The notes: generated by a model from the sequence alone, not told the origin. Counted from the stretch's first letter, positions 1 through 9,103 are shown. The stretch is 19,694 nucleotides of DNA from Blastocladiella britannica (GCA_025349905.2 MU624866.1:1-19694), one strand, 5' to 3'. Program-made: numbers and translations.

Positions 1-415
1 TCTCATTTGCCTCCCCTCCCTCCCGGTGCTCTTATTGTGATCCTGGTGCTCAGCCATCGCCCTGCTTGTTCATATACCCTTCCTTTCCACCAACTGTCGG
101 CGCCTTTGACCGTGGCTGGCAGGGGAATCTCATTCAGATGGAGTCCACCACCACGGCTTTGCTGGCCGTGCTTGCTGTCACCACCACCACCACCACTTTT
201 ACCAGCAGCCACAGCCACAGCAGCCACAGCAGCCACAGCCACCCCCATCTCAATCTCAACAACGCCATCCATGGGCACCTTCTTCCCCAGATCGTCTGGC
301 AGTCGCATCCTGCGAGCTTGCTCACGCCCCATACCCTGGCGGACGTGCACCAGAGTCACCCGGGCCTCTTTACTGCGAGTGCCACATCATCATTGCTGCA
401 ATTCCCTTCTTGTCG
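1..415 (+). other. Probable upstream exon (or 5' UTR) of the GATA/PAS gene
   Basis: The frame whose codons begin at position 3 is open from the window edge through 415 and joins in phase, via a candidate intron at 416-487, to the methionine at 489 (codon split 414-415/488, CGG). Its only ATG in this stretch is at 138. The reading is rich in Thr, Ser and His, like the low-complexity parts of the downstream protein, but holds no recognisable domain. Several frames on both strands are open here because of GC- and CAC-rich composition, so openness alone is weak evidence. The exon may start at 138 or left of the window, or the stretch may be untranslated leader. Confidence 0.4.
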
Positions 416-487
416 GTACGTCCGCCTGTGAAGATTGGTTAATCTGCGATCTTCACATTTCACTCACTCGCCCAATGCGTAATGTAG
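416..487 (+). other. Candidate 72-nt intron (GTACGT...TAG)
   Basis: A GTACGT donor follows CG, a TTAAT/CTCAC-type branch region lies inside, and the acceptor is ATGTAG. The size matches other introns in the window (61, 64, 68, 70 and 75 nt). Splicing keeps the upstream frame open straight into the ATG at 489, which would then be an internal methionine or an alternative start. Confidence 0.5.
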
Positions 488-488
488 G

Positions 489-3314
489 ATGGTCCCGCGT
501 TCAGAGTGGCAGCAAGAGCAGCAAAAGAATCAGCAAAAAACGCCTCAGTCAAAGCAGCAACTTCGCGCATCGACCGATTTGAATGAACCCCACCGCACTG
601 CATCGCCGCCTCCCGGATCCGATCCATTTGAAACAACACCCGTCAAGATCACCCAGTACCCCATTGCCGACGGCGTGGCCCTGTGGTCTTTGACCCCACA
701 TCATCCCCACAGCCCGTTGTCATGGTCGGGCTTACCTTGCGCGCGAGACTTGGCACGGGTCCTGCATACCCTCGCGTCCGCCACCACCCGGCGATCATCC
801 ACATCTGATAATGATCGGGCGGTACTTGTGATCGCCCCCGACCGGTCGGTTCTCGGTGCATTCCCGGCGACGGCGCTGTTACTCGGCGCGCCGGTGGTTG
901 GCCGCACGTTGACGGCATTTTTGGACCCGGCCGATCGCGCCACTGCGTTCATTGACTCGGCTCCATTGCGTTTACGTGTGGCATCTGACGGGTCCATGGT
1001 GCATTACGCGTGCGCCAACATTCGGTTGGCGGACGGATGGGTGCTAATGGTGGAGCGGGCACCCACAGAGACGGCAGCCATGCCCAACGGGGTCGGGTCG
1101 GACCAACCGGCGTCCGCATCACATTCTCGAGACGACGGCGGGTGGCAGCGCCGGCACCAACACTCGCACCACGCGGGCAACCTGGACCGTGCGGTGATGC
1201 TCGGTCCTCGGCCGCACCTTCATCTGGCGCCGCCGTCCGTGTCTCCCGCTCTGAATGAGCCATCCATCGAGATTGGCTCGCAAGGCATGGATCCGCACGC
1301 CCTCTCCAGCAGCTACCCGACAAGTGCCGCCGAGCACCAGCACGGGCATTCTCGGCCCTTTTCCCGCCGTCTACCAGTGCTGCCACCTCCGCCGCCGCCG
1401 CCGCAGTCCTATTTCGCTCACAACAGCAACCACATCAACGACGACAATCGAGAAGGTTACTTGCAGTGGCGGAGGCCGCACTCGGACCCTGCGTCGTCGT
1501 CTCCGGCGTCGATACATTCTCCTCGGCACTCAACAGCGCCGGTTACGAACCACGATCACCACTCCTACCTCGAGCACCACCACCACCACCACTGTCAGCA
1601 GCACCACATGATGGACCGCAGGTCATCGTACCTTCACCACCCTTTCGAGCACCACCAGCAGCACCGGCATCGCCGTCCACAACAGCACTTTATATACCCC
1701 CCGCACAGCCCGTCCTCGCACTGGCCTCACTTGCAACCCCACGCGTGCAATACCGACGCCGATGTCGTTGACCAGGATGACGACAATGCATTCTCACCTT
1801 CGGCTACTGCCGGCGCAACGACCGGTCCAAAGTTTGTGCCATACCGCACCACTCCTCACCATCATGGGCATACGCTTCCATCTCAAGCTGATCACCGGCG
1901 CCAGACCTGGCCGCACCACCACTTGCCACCGCCGTTACCGGGGCATTACGGTGCGCACGTCCGCATCCCTCCGCCGCACCACTTGTCGCCGCCGATCTTG
2001 ACCTCCGCGGCGTCCGCGCGTGCGCACCGGCCGTACGAGTACCACGGCGACGGCACCGGACGCGGGACGGGCATCATCATGGAAGACGACGGCGATAACG
2101 ACGACCAAGGTCGTGCGCCGGTCGACGGGGCCCGTCACTTGCACCGCTACCTTCAGCATTACCCGCACCGCCGGTCCGACCGGCCCGGGCTGGGGGGTGG
2201 TGGTGGCGGGCATGGCGGCGGCGGCGGCGGGTACTGGAGCGGTAGCGGGAGCAGCGGCGACCGTATGCACCGCGCGCCACATTCATCGTCGGCGACATCA
2301 TCCAGTGCCGGCGGTGGCGGCGACTGGAGCGATTTCCGGCGACTCGGGGTGGGCAGCAGCACGACTAGCAGCAGTAGCAGCAGCTGCGGCGGCGGCGCCG
2401 GTGGGCATGGCCGCGTCGTGCCGTTAGGGACGTGGTCGACGGCCGCGGGCGGGTGGGTTCCTGGAGGCGGAGGTAGTGGCTTCAAGCCGCCTCCACCAAT
2501 GGTGCAGCAGCTGATACTGCCGCTGCCGCGTCCTATTAGCGGTCGCAAGGATAGCGGTGGCAATGGCGGCAGACTCGTGTTGCCGTCACTGCTGCGTCCT
2601 GATCGAATCCTCTACAGCCACCAGCATCACCAACGGCAATGGGTAGGGTCGCATGACGGCCAAGAGGACGAACGGGATGCAACGGTCGTTGTCGTCGCCG
2701 AGTCATCCACAACTCGGTCGTCGTCGTCGTTTTCGTCGCCACCGCAACTCCCAGTCCACCCGCCGCCCTTGTCGCCAACGTCCGCGGGCCCTGTCGCAAA
2801 TAACACCACTACTGCCGTCAGTGCGGTATCTAACGCGGGGTCCGCGGCAACGACGACCACAACCACCACAGCGACGGCGGCGCCAATGCGCGCGGGCCCA
2901 TCGACCGGGTGTGCGCGGTGCGGGATCATGGAGAGCCCCGAGTGGCGGCGCAGTGCGTCGGGGGTGCGCGACCTGTGCAATGCCTGCGGGCTCAAGCACT
3001 ACCGCGAGCGCAAGCACGCGAGCAAGCAGGTGTCGTTGGCGGCATTGGCGGCGGCCGCAAACCGGGGCCGTTCGACCGGTGGCGCTAATGGTGCTACTGG
3101 CCAGGCGGTTGGTCCTCGGCAGCAACAACCGCAGCAAAAGCAGCAGCAGAGGCGGCGACAACGTGCCTCGTCCGTGTCATCGACATCCTCTTCGGCGGCT
3201 GTCGTGGCCGGTGGTGGTGGTGGGTGGTCGGCGGCGGCGTACAGCAGCGACGAGCGGCGGCGCGAGCGCGATCGGCCGCAGCTGCCTCCGTCAGTACCGT
3301 TGCACCAGTCATAA
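489..3314 (+). CDS. PAS + GATA zinc-finger transcription factor, White-collar-2 type
   Basis: Likely a nuclear DNA-binding regulator; in other fungi WC-2 pairs with the WC-1 photoreceptor to control light-responsive genes. A PAS-like segment lies at residues about 108-192 (start AVLVIAPDRSVLG, a GRTLTAFLDPADR stretch, end GWVLMVERAP). Near the C-terminus is one GATA finger: Cys808, Cys811, Cys830 and Cys833, spacing C-X2-C-X18-C, with SPEWRR and LCNACGL and a basic tail. The X18 spacing and the PAS-before-GATA order are those of WC-2-like proteins. Between them lie about 600 low-complexity residues rich in His, Pro, Ser, Gly and Gln, including a His6 run at 363-368 and Gly runs near 570-590. 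At 941 aa it is longer than the roughly 530-aa Neurospora WC-2. The start is uncertain because an upstream exon may add residues. Family call strong; a light role is inference. Confidence 0.85.
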   Translation: MVPRSEWQQEQQKNQQKTPQSKQQLRASTDLNEPHRTASPPPGSDPFETTPVKITQYPIADGVALWSLTPHHPHSPLSWSGLPCARDLARVLHTLASATTRRSSTSDNDRAVLVIAPDRSVLGAFPATALLLGAPVVGRTLTAFLDPADRATAFIDSAPLRLRVASDGSMVHYACANIRLADGWVLMVERAPTETAAMPNGVGSDQPASASHSRDDGGWQRRHQHSHHAGNLDRAVMLGPRPHLHLAPPSVSPALNEPSIEIGSQGMDPHALSSSYPTSAAEHQHGHSRPFSRRLPVLPPPPPPPQSYFAHNSNHINDDNREGYLQWRRPHSDPASSSPASIHSPRHSTAPVTNHDHHSYLEHHHHHHCQQHHMMDRRSSYLHHPFEHHQQHRHRRPQQHFIYPPHSPSSHWPHLQPHACNTDADVVDQDDDNAFSPSATAGATTGPKFVPYRTTPHHHGHTLPSQADHRRQTWPHHHLPPPLPGHYGAHVRIPPPHHLSPPILTSAASARAHRPYEYHGDGTGRGTGIIMEDDGDNDDQGRAPVDGARHLHRYLQHYPHRRSDRPGLGGGGGGHGGGGGGYWSGSGSSGDRMHRAPHSSSATSSSAGGGGDWSDFRRLGVGSSTTSSSSSSCGGGAGGHGRVVPLGTWSTAAGGWVPGGGGSGFKPPPPMVQQLILPLPRPISGRKDSGGNGGRLVLPSLLRPDRILYSHQHHQRQWVGSHDGQEDERDATVVVVAESSTTRSSSSFSSPPQLPVHPPPLSPTSAGPVANNTTTAVSAVSNAGSAATTTTTTTATAAPMRAGPSTGCARCGIMESPEWRRSASGVRDLCNACGLKHYRERKHASKQVSLAALAAAANRGRSTGGANGATGQAVGPRQQQPQQKQQQRRRQRASSVSSTSSSAAVVAGGGGGWSAAAYSSDERRRERDRPQLPPSVPLHQS
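1575..1592 (+). repeat. (CAC)6 trinucleotide run encoding His6
   Basis: Six perfect CAC units inside the GATA/PAS gene encode a His6 run. Further CAC/CAG-type low-complexity tracts occur at 178-260 and through 1390-1700. They are likely length-variable between strains. Confidence 0.8.
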
Positions 3315-3475
3315 TGGTCTTTGATCTCCCCTGCGGTCGGTGGTCGCTTACCATGCCCCTTTCCAGAAGAATAACCATACCGGCCATTTCCGTATTCATT
3401 TCATGCCTGGTCCACCCCCATTTTTATTCCGAGATCGGGGCTGATCCGAAAGGATTGAAAGAAAAAAAACGACGC
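3315..3475. other. Convergent intergenic spacer
   Basis: 161 nt between the stop of the GATA/PAS gene (+) and the stop of the F-box/ARM-like gene (-). It holds a poly-A run at about 3462-3469 and a minus-strand AATAAA. No gene is seen in it. Confidence 0.7.
3423..3428 (-). terminator. Polyadenylation signal AATAAA (minus strand)
   Basis: Plus-strand TTTATT reads AATAAA on the minus strand, about 50 nt downstream of the stop at 3476-3478. Position and motif fit the 3' end of the minus-strand gene. Confidence 0.5.
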
Positions 3476-5100
3476 TTAGTAATAGCAGAACCCGCGTTGC
3501 ACCTCACGCAACAACTTATACACACGCGGCGACAAATTCTTCCCGCCGGTATACCCCCATAGCCCGTAGTCCACCAACCCGTACCACGTCCTGACCGAGT
3601 CGCGGTCTCCCCACCAGGTCGGATCCGATTCCTCGCCGCTGGTTTGGTACGCGCAAATCTCCTGCAACACGTGCTCCAAGTCGTCAAATGTCCTTGTCGG
3701 GATGGCATTGCACCTCTTGTGCGCCGCCCGCCATCCATGACCCGAGTCCGTGATCGGCCAACTGCACCAAGACGTCGAAGCGATGGGATCCGGAAGCGGC
3801 GGTAGCAATGTCGGCCATGAGGTGCAGCTGCTCGCGCCGGATTGCACACATGACCAGCCCGTTCTCGTCGCAGTACGACTGGGTCGTGGTGACCGCCGGC
3901 ATCAGTTGGTCGAGTAAAGCGAGGTCCAGGGTCGGCGTTCGGGTACCCCAGAGTCTTGAGAAGCGTATAGGCCACTCGCAGAGTCAGGTGGTCGGTCTCG
4001 GTGGCCACCAGCGAGATCAAGTGCGGTACGAGATTAGTGTCGTTGTGAATCAGCTCCGTGTCGTGGTCCGTTGCAGCCCAGGCCGCGAGCACCGCCAGAG
4101 TCCCACACCGAACTTCGCGGTGACTGTTTGACGCGTAGATTCGCATCAGCAAAATGTGGGTGCCGGCGTCAAGTGGCACTTGAGCCACGGTACGCGCTGG
4201 CCACCCGAGAACACAACCGATGGCCTGCACCGCGTCCGCGACCGCGTCATCGTGCTCGCAAGCTGCCAGCACCGTCAGATATGGCATGAGCGCTTGCGCG
4301 TGTCGTTTCATGGCGCTTGTACTGCCGTCGGGATGCCATGGGATCTCGTCATCCACGTCGGAAGGTAGCATTCGGAATAGGGTCACATATCGATTAGTTT
4401 GGTGCAGAGGACGAGCGCGATCGTTCGAGCCAGAGCTACAGCAACAGTGTCCGCCTGTGCACAAGTGCCTGGGTCAATGGAGCCAACAATCGCAGCGACA
4501 AAGTTGTCGCACAACCTCGATTCGTCCTTGGAGGACGCACAGTCCTCCGAGAAATGGACCGACAGCAGATCCAGTGCGGCCACTTGCACTTGGTGCACTG
4601 GCGGTGTCATCGCCAAACACCTGTGGACCAGAGAGTCGACCCACTCGACGCTCCATTTTGTCGGACGGTAGACCTTGATCAAGAGCGAGGCGGCCACGGA
4701 GACTGCGAACGCACTACCAGTAGATGCTAGAGCGACAGCAACAGCGCACACACGTTCGGGCTCCGTCACGACAGCGTCATTTGGCAGATCGAGGGTCGCG
4801 GAGAATGTGGGGTCGCCCATCTTAACCAGCAACGACACTGAGACTATATTTTGGTACTGCGTCATGGTCGCCATAGAACAGCCGATGTACCTTGTACCAC
4901 TGGCACACGCGTCCGATTCGTGCCAGTGCACACGCGTACCAGTTGGCGTCGCCGGCCAGCGCTGCCAACCATGCGTTCAAGTGTCGACGCGTGCCCAGGA
5001 GTGCAGGGATGCTGCGGGTGGTGCATGAGGCGTTGCGCAGGTGCACAATGTCGCGATTGCTCAGGTACACGGCAATGCAACAGTAGAAGTCGTTTAGTAT
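3476..5100 (-). CDS. F-box-like / helical-repeat protein, multi-exon, possibly degenerate
   Basis: The N-terminal part (5100-4891) resembles the F-box of the neighbours: LNDFYCCIAVYLSNRDIVHL against LPDELLVRVSTYLDLSAILA. A 70-nt intron at 4890-4821 (GTACAT...TTAAG, phase 0) leads to Ala/Leu/Val-rich helical segments reminiscent of ARM/HEAT repeats. The frame then changes three more times before the stop at 3476. Phase-0 introns at 4439-4345, 3975-3879 and 3713-3662 would restore a 436-aa frame, but two of them remove coding-looking helices (for example VAYTLLKTLGY), so single-base frameshifts are equally possible. No ATG opens the F-box: the expected place reads ATA at 5100-5098, only 5 nt beyond the stop of the next gene upstream. 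It may be a second module of that gene, a start-less pseudogene, or have an unseen exon. F-box proteins usually link SCF ubiquitin ligases to substrates; that role is unproven here. Confidence 0.5.
4821..4890 (-). other. 70-nt intron in the F-box/ARM-like gene
   Basis: The minus-strand donor GTACAT follows AAG and the acceptor is GGTTAAG before ATGGGC. Both ends are phase 0. It joins the F-box frame to the next frame without a stop and matches the donor type and size of well-supported introns in the window. Confidence 0.6.
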
Positions 5101-5105
5101 GTATT

Positions 5106-6171
5106 TTACGTGAAACAGACTCTTGACTGCTTTTTTTTGCGACAGGGAACGTGCCGGGGCCAATGGCAGGAAAAAATGAAAAAAAAATACATTGAATTCA
5201 ATCCAAAAAGGCTCGACCACTGCTTCTTGCACCGAGAGCACGACCGCTCACAATATGCCAACCGTTTCACCCAAATACATCTACTAGCAATAGCATCCGC
5301 GATCCTCTGCCAAAACTCCGCCAAAGACTGGTTTGGACCGGTATTCGTCAAGAGCAGGTCGAATCCCTCCATCGCAGCCACCATGAGCCGCAAATTCGAC
5401 TTGACAAATAAAATGCTGGTTGAGGAGGATGATTGTAGTGCAACGAGCTTCTCGGCCATGTCACCAGCAGACTCATCCCAGTGTGCAAGGTTCGCCAGGA
5501 TCTGGGCCGCGTCTTCATTGGGAAGGGATTGCCAACGGGCAACAGGCACGACGATTTGGACGCACCAGTCGCGAGTGGGAGCCGCCGCCATGGCCTCGAT
5601 AAATTTTGACTCGCCAAAGCATCGACGAACAATATCACTAAGAGATCAGGCAAGAGATGATCCAGAGCCCCATATACATTTCCAGCGCATATCCCTCAGC
5701 GCTCCCCTTGTCAGCAACGACACCCAACATCCAGCCAGGCCCGGTGAGGCCGATCAGAGCTTGCAGGTGCAGGGCCATCGGTGGCGACATTTTAAATACG
5801 CCATAGAGCAGCCCGACAAATCCGTCAGTGTCGAGTCCGTATTCACAGTGGTGTACGAGGTCGCAAATGATTTTTGATAACGTGTCCAACCGAAGCAAGT
5901 ACCGGCGGTTGCGATGAGGCCGGCACACGAGGCGATAGACCACTCGACGGACGAGAGAATCGTTTTTGGAAGCGCGAATAATGGCGTCAGCGCTTTTGGC
6001 CTTACCGTTGGTCACAATAGCCAAGAGAGCGCCTGTGCTCGGGTCGTGCTCGAGCATAATTTGGGTCAGATTGACCAGGCAACGCGACGAGGCACGGAGG
6101 GCCAGGATGGCCGACAAGTCCAGATACGTCGAGACGCGGACGAGAAGCTCGTCAGGTAGCAAGATATCCAT
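5106..6171 (-). CDS. F-box protein, paralogue of the 14351 gene, with a one-base frame break
   Basis: ATG at 6171 opens with an F-box, LLPDELLVRVSTYLDLSAIL, then LEHDPSTGALLAIV, nearly matching the start of the plus-strand gene at 14351. The first frame stops at 5638-5640. Homology continues one base out of frame (SDIVRRCFGESKFIEAM against YVITKHLFGSPEFVALM in the paralogue) and runs to CERSCSRC, equivalent to EGACARC near the paralogue's C-terminus. A 40-nt GTATAT...TTAG intron at 5677-5638 would also restore the frame, but it removes a segment that aligns with the paralogue, so a single-base indel fits better. The protein is about 130 residues shorter than the paralogue in the middle. The last stretch before the stop at 5106-5108 is encoded by T-rich DNA and may not be real protein. 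Likely an SCF substrate adaptor if functional. Confidence 0.65.
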
Positions 6172-6568
6172 TGATTTTGATGTGATTTGGAAGTGCCAAA
6201 GATATGTCGCACTGGACCAGCAACATCAATCATTTTTACCCCTTCCCAGGCGCGTGCGGGCCTTAAAAAAGGGCAACGTCATGTCGCCACTGCGGTAAGG
6301 TGTGGATCCGGCCACGGACAGAGATACCCGCACTAATTGTCACGGATCCGGCTGGATCCCGAAACTAAAGGTCGCCATTGACTTTCGCTTGGGAGTAAAT
6401 TCAGGTCGGAAAGGGGTGCCCGGCGATCATGATCCGCACCACCGAGTAAAATGGAGACGGCATGGATCGGGCACTTGTTGTGCTGGCCGGGATCGCCTCT
6501 TTAAAGATCCAAATCTTGGGGAAGCGCTTCCCCATCGGCTTCCTTTTTTCCCATTAAAATGCTAAAAA
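6172..6568. promoter_or_regulatory. Divergent promoter between F-box gene (-) and ankyrin-like gene (+)
   Basis: A 397-nt gene-free stretch separates two head-to-head start codons (6171 minus, 6569 plus), so it should hold both promoters. It contains eight GATC tetramers at 6305-6509 and the A/T motif TTTAAAG at about 6500-6506, roughly 65 nt before the plus-strand ATG. No ORF or RNA gene is recognisable. Confidence 0.55.
6305..6509. promoter_or_regulatory. Cluster of eight GATC motifs
   Basis: GATC begins at 6305, 6345, 6355, 6425, 6431, 6475, 6491 and 6506, several as GGATCCGG/GGATCC. Chance expectation in about 200 nt is near one. GATC is the core of light-response elements bound by the fungal White-collar complex, and a WC-2-type factor is encoded in this window; binding itself is inference. 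Other spacers here also carry several GATC, so the enrichment may be a genome-wide habit. Confidence 0.35.
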
Positions 6569-9094
6569 ATGCTCAACATCCCCGAAGTCGCCAACCTCGT
6601 CTTGACCCCGGCCGCCGCCCTCGCCGACGACTTTGCTTCTGGAGCCTCCGTAGCCGCGGTCTTGCCGGTCAGCCACGCGCCCGATGTGCTTCCAGCGCTC
6701 TTTTATGGACTTGCGACACCAGCTCCAGCCCTGATGGCGTCGATCGGCCACAAGGAATTCCTGGCACTGTACCACCCCAAGTTTCTTGCCGCAAATCTTG
6801 ACCGCGCGGTTCAGGCCGCTGGCGACGCGGGCCACACGCACCTCGTCGACTGGCTGTACTCGTCCTTTAAAGACGACGCGCTCGCATTCTCGGACTATGC
6901 ACGCGTCACCACCGCGCTTTTTACCGCGTCCGAGGCCGGCAGGGTGCCCGTGCTGCAATGGTATAAAGCGCACGCGTCCACGTGCCCGGCGATCCAGAGC
7001 GCGTTGTCCATGGTTGGGCCCCGCGCACGCGACAGCGCGTTCTTGCGCGGCGACAGTGCCACGGTCGCGTTCTGGACCACGTCCGGCGGGCACCCGATCC
7101 AGTGGTTGCCCGATATGTTCATGGTGCACGTCGCCAAAAACAATACCGCGCCGACTGGTTCGCCATCGCTGATGGGGTTTCTGGACGCGCAATGGAACGC
7201 GTTGAGCCCGACCAAGCGGTGCAAGACGTGTGACCGCTCGTTCAAGGTCACGGCCAATGCGGCTGCTACCGCCGGCAGCCTCGCGATGTTGGTCTGGCTT
7301 CACAAACGCCACGGGGAAGTGTTCCCAGGCAAATTTATGGTCTTTTTGGACGAGTGCTCGCAGCTGGCGACCAGTGCTGGGCAGGTGAACGTGCTTACAT
7401 GGCTCGCTGACACGGCCAAGATCCGCAGGATCCAGTTTGGGACCTCGCTGAACAGTGCAGCGGCAGGCGGACATCTCGGGGCCCTGTGCTGGTGGTGGAG
7501 TAAAGTCAGCAAGGTACCGATTGACCGACCGATCGGGAAATGGGATACGGGCTCGGGCACCGTGGAACCGTTTCGCATCTCGGACGACGCCATTCGGCGT
7601 GCCAGCATCCAGGGCCACGACGCGGTGCTTCACTGGCTTTGGGACACGCACCACTTGGACCACATGCGGTGCTACGACATTGCCACCTCAACTCCGTTCT
7701 TTGACGAGCTGACGTCGGTGTCCATGCTCGTCTGGTGGCGGGCCCGGCTTGGGACTTACTTTCCGCTCAAATCTTATACCACCGAGGCAGTGGTCTCTGG
7801 TTCAGCACGAGCCGCCTTGCCGGTCCTGGACTGGTGGTGGCTCCGGTCCTCGATCGAAAAGATGCCGTTCCGCACCACCAAGGACGCGGTGCACAAGGCG
7901 GCCGAGCACGGGCACCTAACGTCACTCACCTGGTGGCTCGCGCGCCATGCCAACGATAAGTTCCCGATGCAGTTCGACAGCGACGTGCTAACGCTGGCCT
8001 CCAAGGCCGGCCACTGCTCCGTCCTCGAGTGGTGGGCGGCCTCCAGTCGCGACTTCGGGATTGCTTTCGATTTCTCGCCCGCGTGCGTCACCAATGCAGC
8101 CATCGGTGGGCACCCGGACTGCCTCAAGTTTTGGCTCAACTACACCAAGGGCGACGCCGCCAGCACGTTTCAAGGGATCCCTGAGGCGATTGCGACCAGC
8201 TCGACCACCGACGACGCCACTCGGTACACCGTCTTGGCGTGGTGGCGGGACGAGGTGCTTGAACCGGCGCAAAAGACCACGGCGCTGAGGAACAAGTGGG
8301 CCAAGTCCAAACACATTCGAGGCATGATCTCAGCTGCCACCGCGCGCGGGTCGCTGGCACTGGTACGGCTGTGCCACGAGATTGAGGGCGAGCTTGGGAT
8401 CCCGCCGCTCCAGATTGAGCCCACTGCCGCTCACATTGACCAAGCGTCTGGTGCAGGACTAGTCGTTATGCTCTTGTACTGGCACCGCCTCTATTGCTCT
8501 GCAAAGAAGACCCTCCCGCACACTCCCGCTGCGTACACGCATGCCGCCAAGAACGGACATTTGCTCGTGCTTGAATTTTGGCGTCTGGCGCTTGGGCTGC
8601 AGCTCAAGTGGACACCACTACCAGCAGAAGAAACGTTCAAGAACGGATTTTCCATCCCAGCGCTCAAGTGGATCTGGTCGCATCGCGGCGCCATCGAGCC
8701 GTTCAAGATGAAGATGGTGCAGTTTCCCTCGCAGCCGTGCCAGGCGACCCTCAAGTTCTGGCGCGGGGTCTTTGCCGACTTGGAGCTCACGTCGCTGGCC
8801 GAAGCGATGCAGTGCAACTGCAACTGGTTTGTGGCTGACCGCGATCCCACAAAGCCCTGCACTCTCACTTTTGAGCGGGCTGGCGTTGAGGCAGAGGAGG
8901 AACAAGAAGAAGAAGAGGGAGACGACGACGAGGACGAAGAAGAGGAGAGCGATCAAGACGCACAGGACGACGAGGATTACGACGACGACATTGAAGTGGC
9001 GAGGGCGACCGGGTTCGTGTCGGACGCAATTCGCCGCGTCAACGCTCGGTTTGCTGCCGAGGACGACTATGAAGACTACTACCACGAGAGGTGA
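6569..9094 (+). CDS. Trp-rich ankyrin-like repeat protein with acidic C-terminal tail
   Basis: A single uninterrupted 841-aa frame. About 15 repeat cores follow the ankyrin-like plan A-x3-G-H-x2-x-V/A-L-x-W-W, e.g. GGHLGALCWWWSK, HGHLTSLTWWLARH, AGHCSVLEWWAAS and NGHLLVLEFWRLA. Trp/aromatic residues replace the Leu-Leu of normal ankyrin helices. Units are 35-50 residues apart, more irregular than canonical 33-residue ankyrins. A CKTCDRSF motif (Cys218, Cys221) interrupts the array. From about residue 776 the tail is strongly acidic (runs of Glu/Asp), ending EDDYEDYYHER. There is no signal peptide or membrane segment, so it is probably intracellular and protein-binding. The ATG at 6569 gives the only long frame; an ATG at 6559 is in another frame. 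It shares its promoter region with the F-box gene. Partner unknown. Confidence 0.85.
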   Translation: MLNIPEVANLVLTPAAALADDFASGASVAAVLPVSHAPDVLPALFYGLATPAPALMASIGHKEFLALYHPKFLAANLDRAVQAAGDAGHTHLVDWLYSSFKDDALAFSDYARVTTALFTASEAGRVPVLQWYKAHASTCPAIQSALSMVGPRARDSAFLRGDSATVAFWTTSGGHPIQWLPDMFMVHVAKNNTAPTGSPSLMGFLDAQWNALSPTKRCKTCDRSFKVTANAAATAGSLAMLVWLHKRHGEVFPGKFMVFLDECSQLATSAGQVNVLTWLADTAKIRRIQFGTSLNSAAAGGHLGALCWWWSKVSKVPIDRPIGKWDTGSGTVEPFRISDDAIRRASIQGHDAVLHWLWDTHHLDHMRCYDIATSTPFFDELTSVSMLVWWRARLGTYFPLKSYTTEAVVSGSARAALPVLDWWWLRSSIEKMPFRTTKDAVHKAAEHGHLTSLTWWLARHANDKFPMQFDSDVLTLASKAGHCSVLEWWAASSRDFGIAFDFSPACVTNAAIGGHPDCLKFWLNYTKGDAASTFQGIPEAIATSSTTDDATRYTVLAWWRDEVLEPAQKTTALRNKWAKSKHIRGMISAATARGSLALVRLCHEIEGELGIPPLQIEPTAAHIDQASGAGLVVMLLYWHRLYCSAKKTLPHTPAAYTHAAKNGHLLVLEFWRLALGLQLKWTPLPAEETFKNGFSIPALKWIWSHRGAIEPFKMKMVQFPSQPCQATLKFWRGVFADLELTSLAEAMQCNCNWFVADRDPTKPCTLTFERAGVEAEEEQEEEEGDDDEDEEEESDQDAQDDEDYDDDIEVARATGFVSDAIRRVNARFAAEDDYEDYYHER

Positions 9095-9103
9095 TCCAAC
9101 AGT

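Noticed and set aside
3..359. Minus-strand open frame of 118 codons at the left edge
   Set aside because: It starts at GTG, has only Gly/Ala/Val low-complexity sequence from the CAC/GCC-rich DNA and no domain; it is most likely a shadow of the plus-strand exon.
7..582. Plus-strand 191-codon frame overlapping the start of the GATA/PAS gene
   Set aside because: Pro/Ala/Thr-rich reading of the same low-complexity DNA; it crosses the candidate intron and does not join any recognisable domain.
5110..5877. Plus-strand 255-codon frame
   Set aside because: It lies antisense to the F-box gene, whose reading aligns with its paralogue; the plus-strand reading shows no family features.
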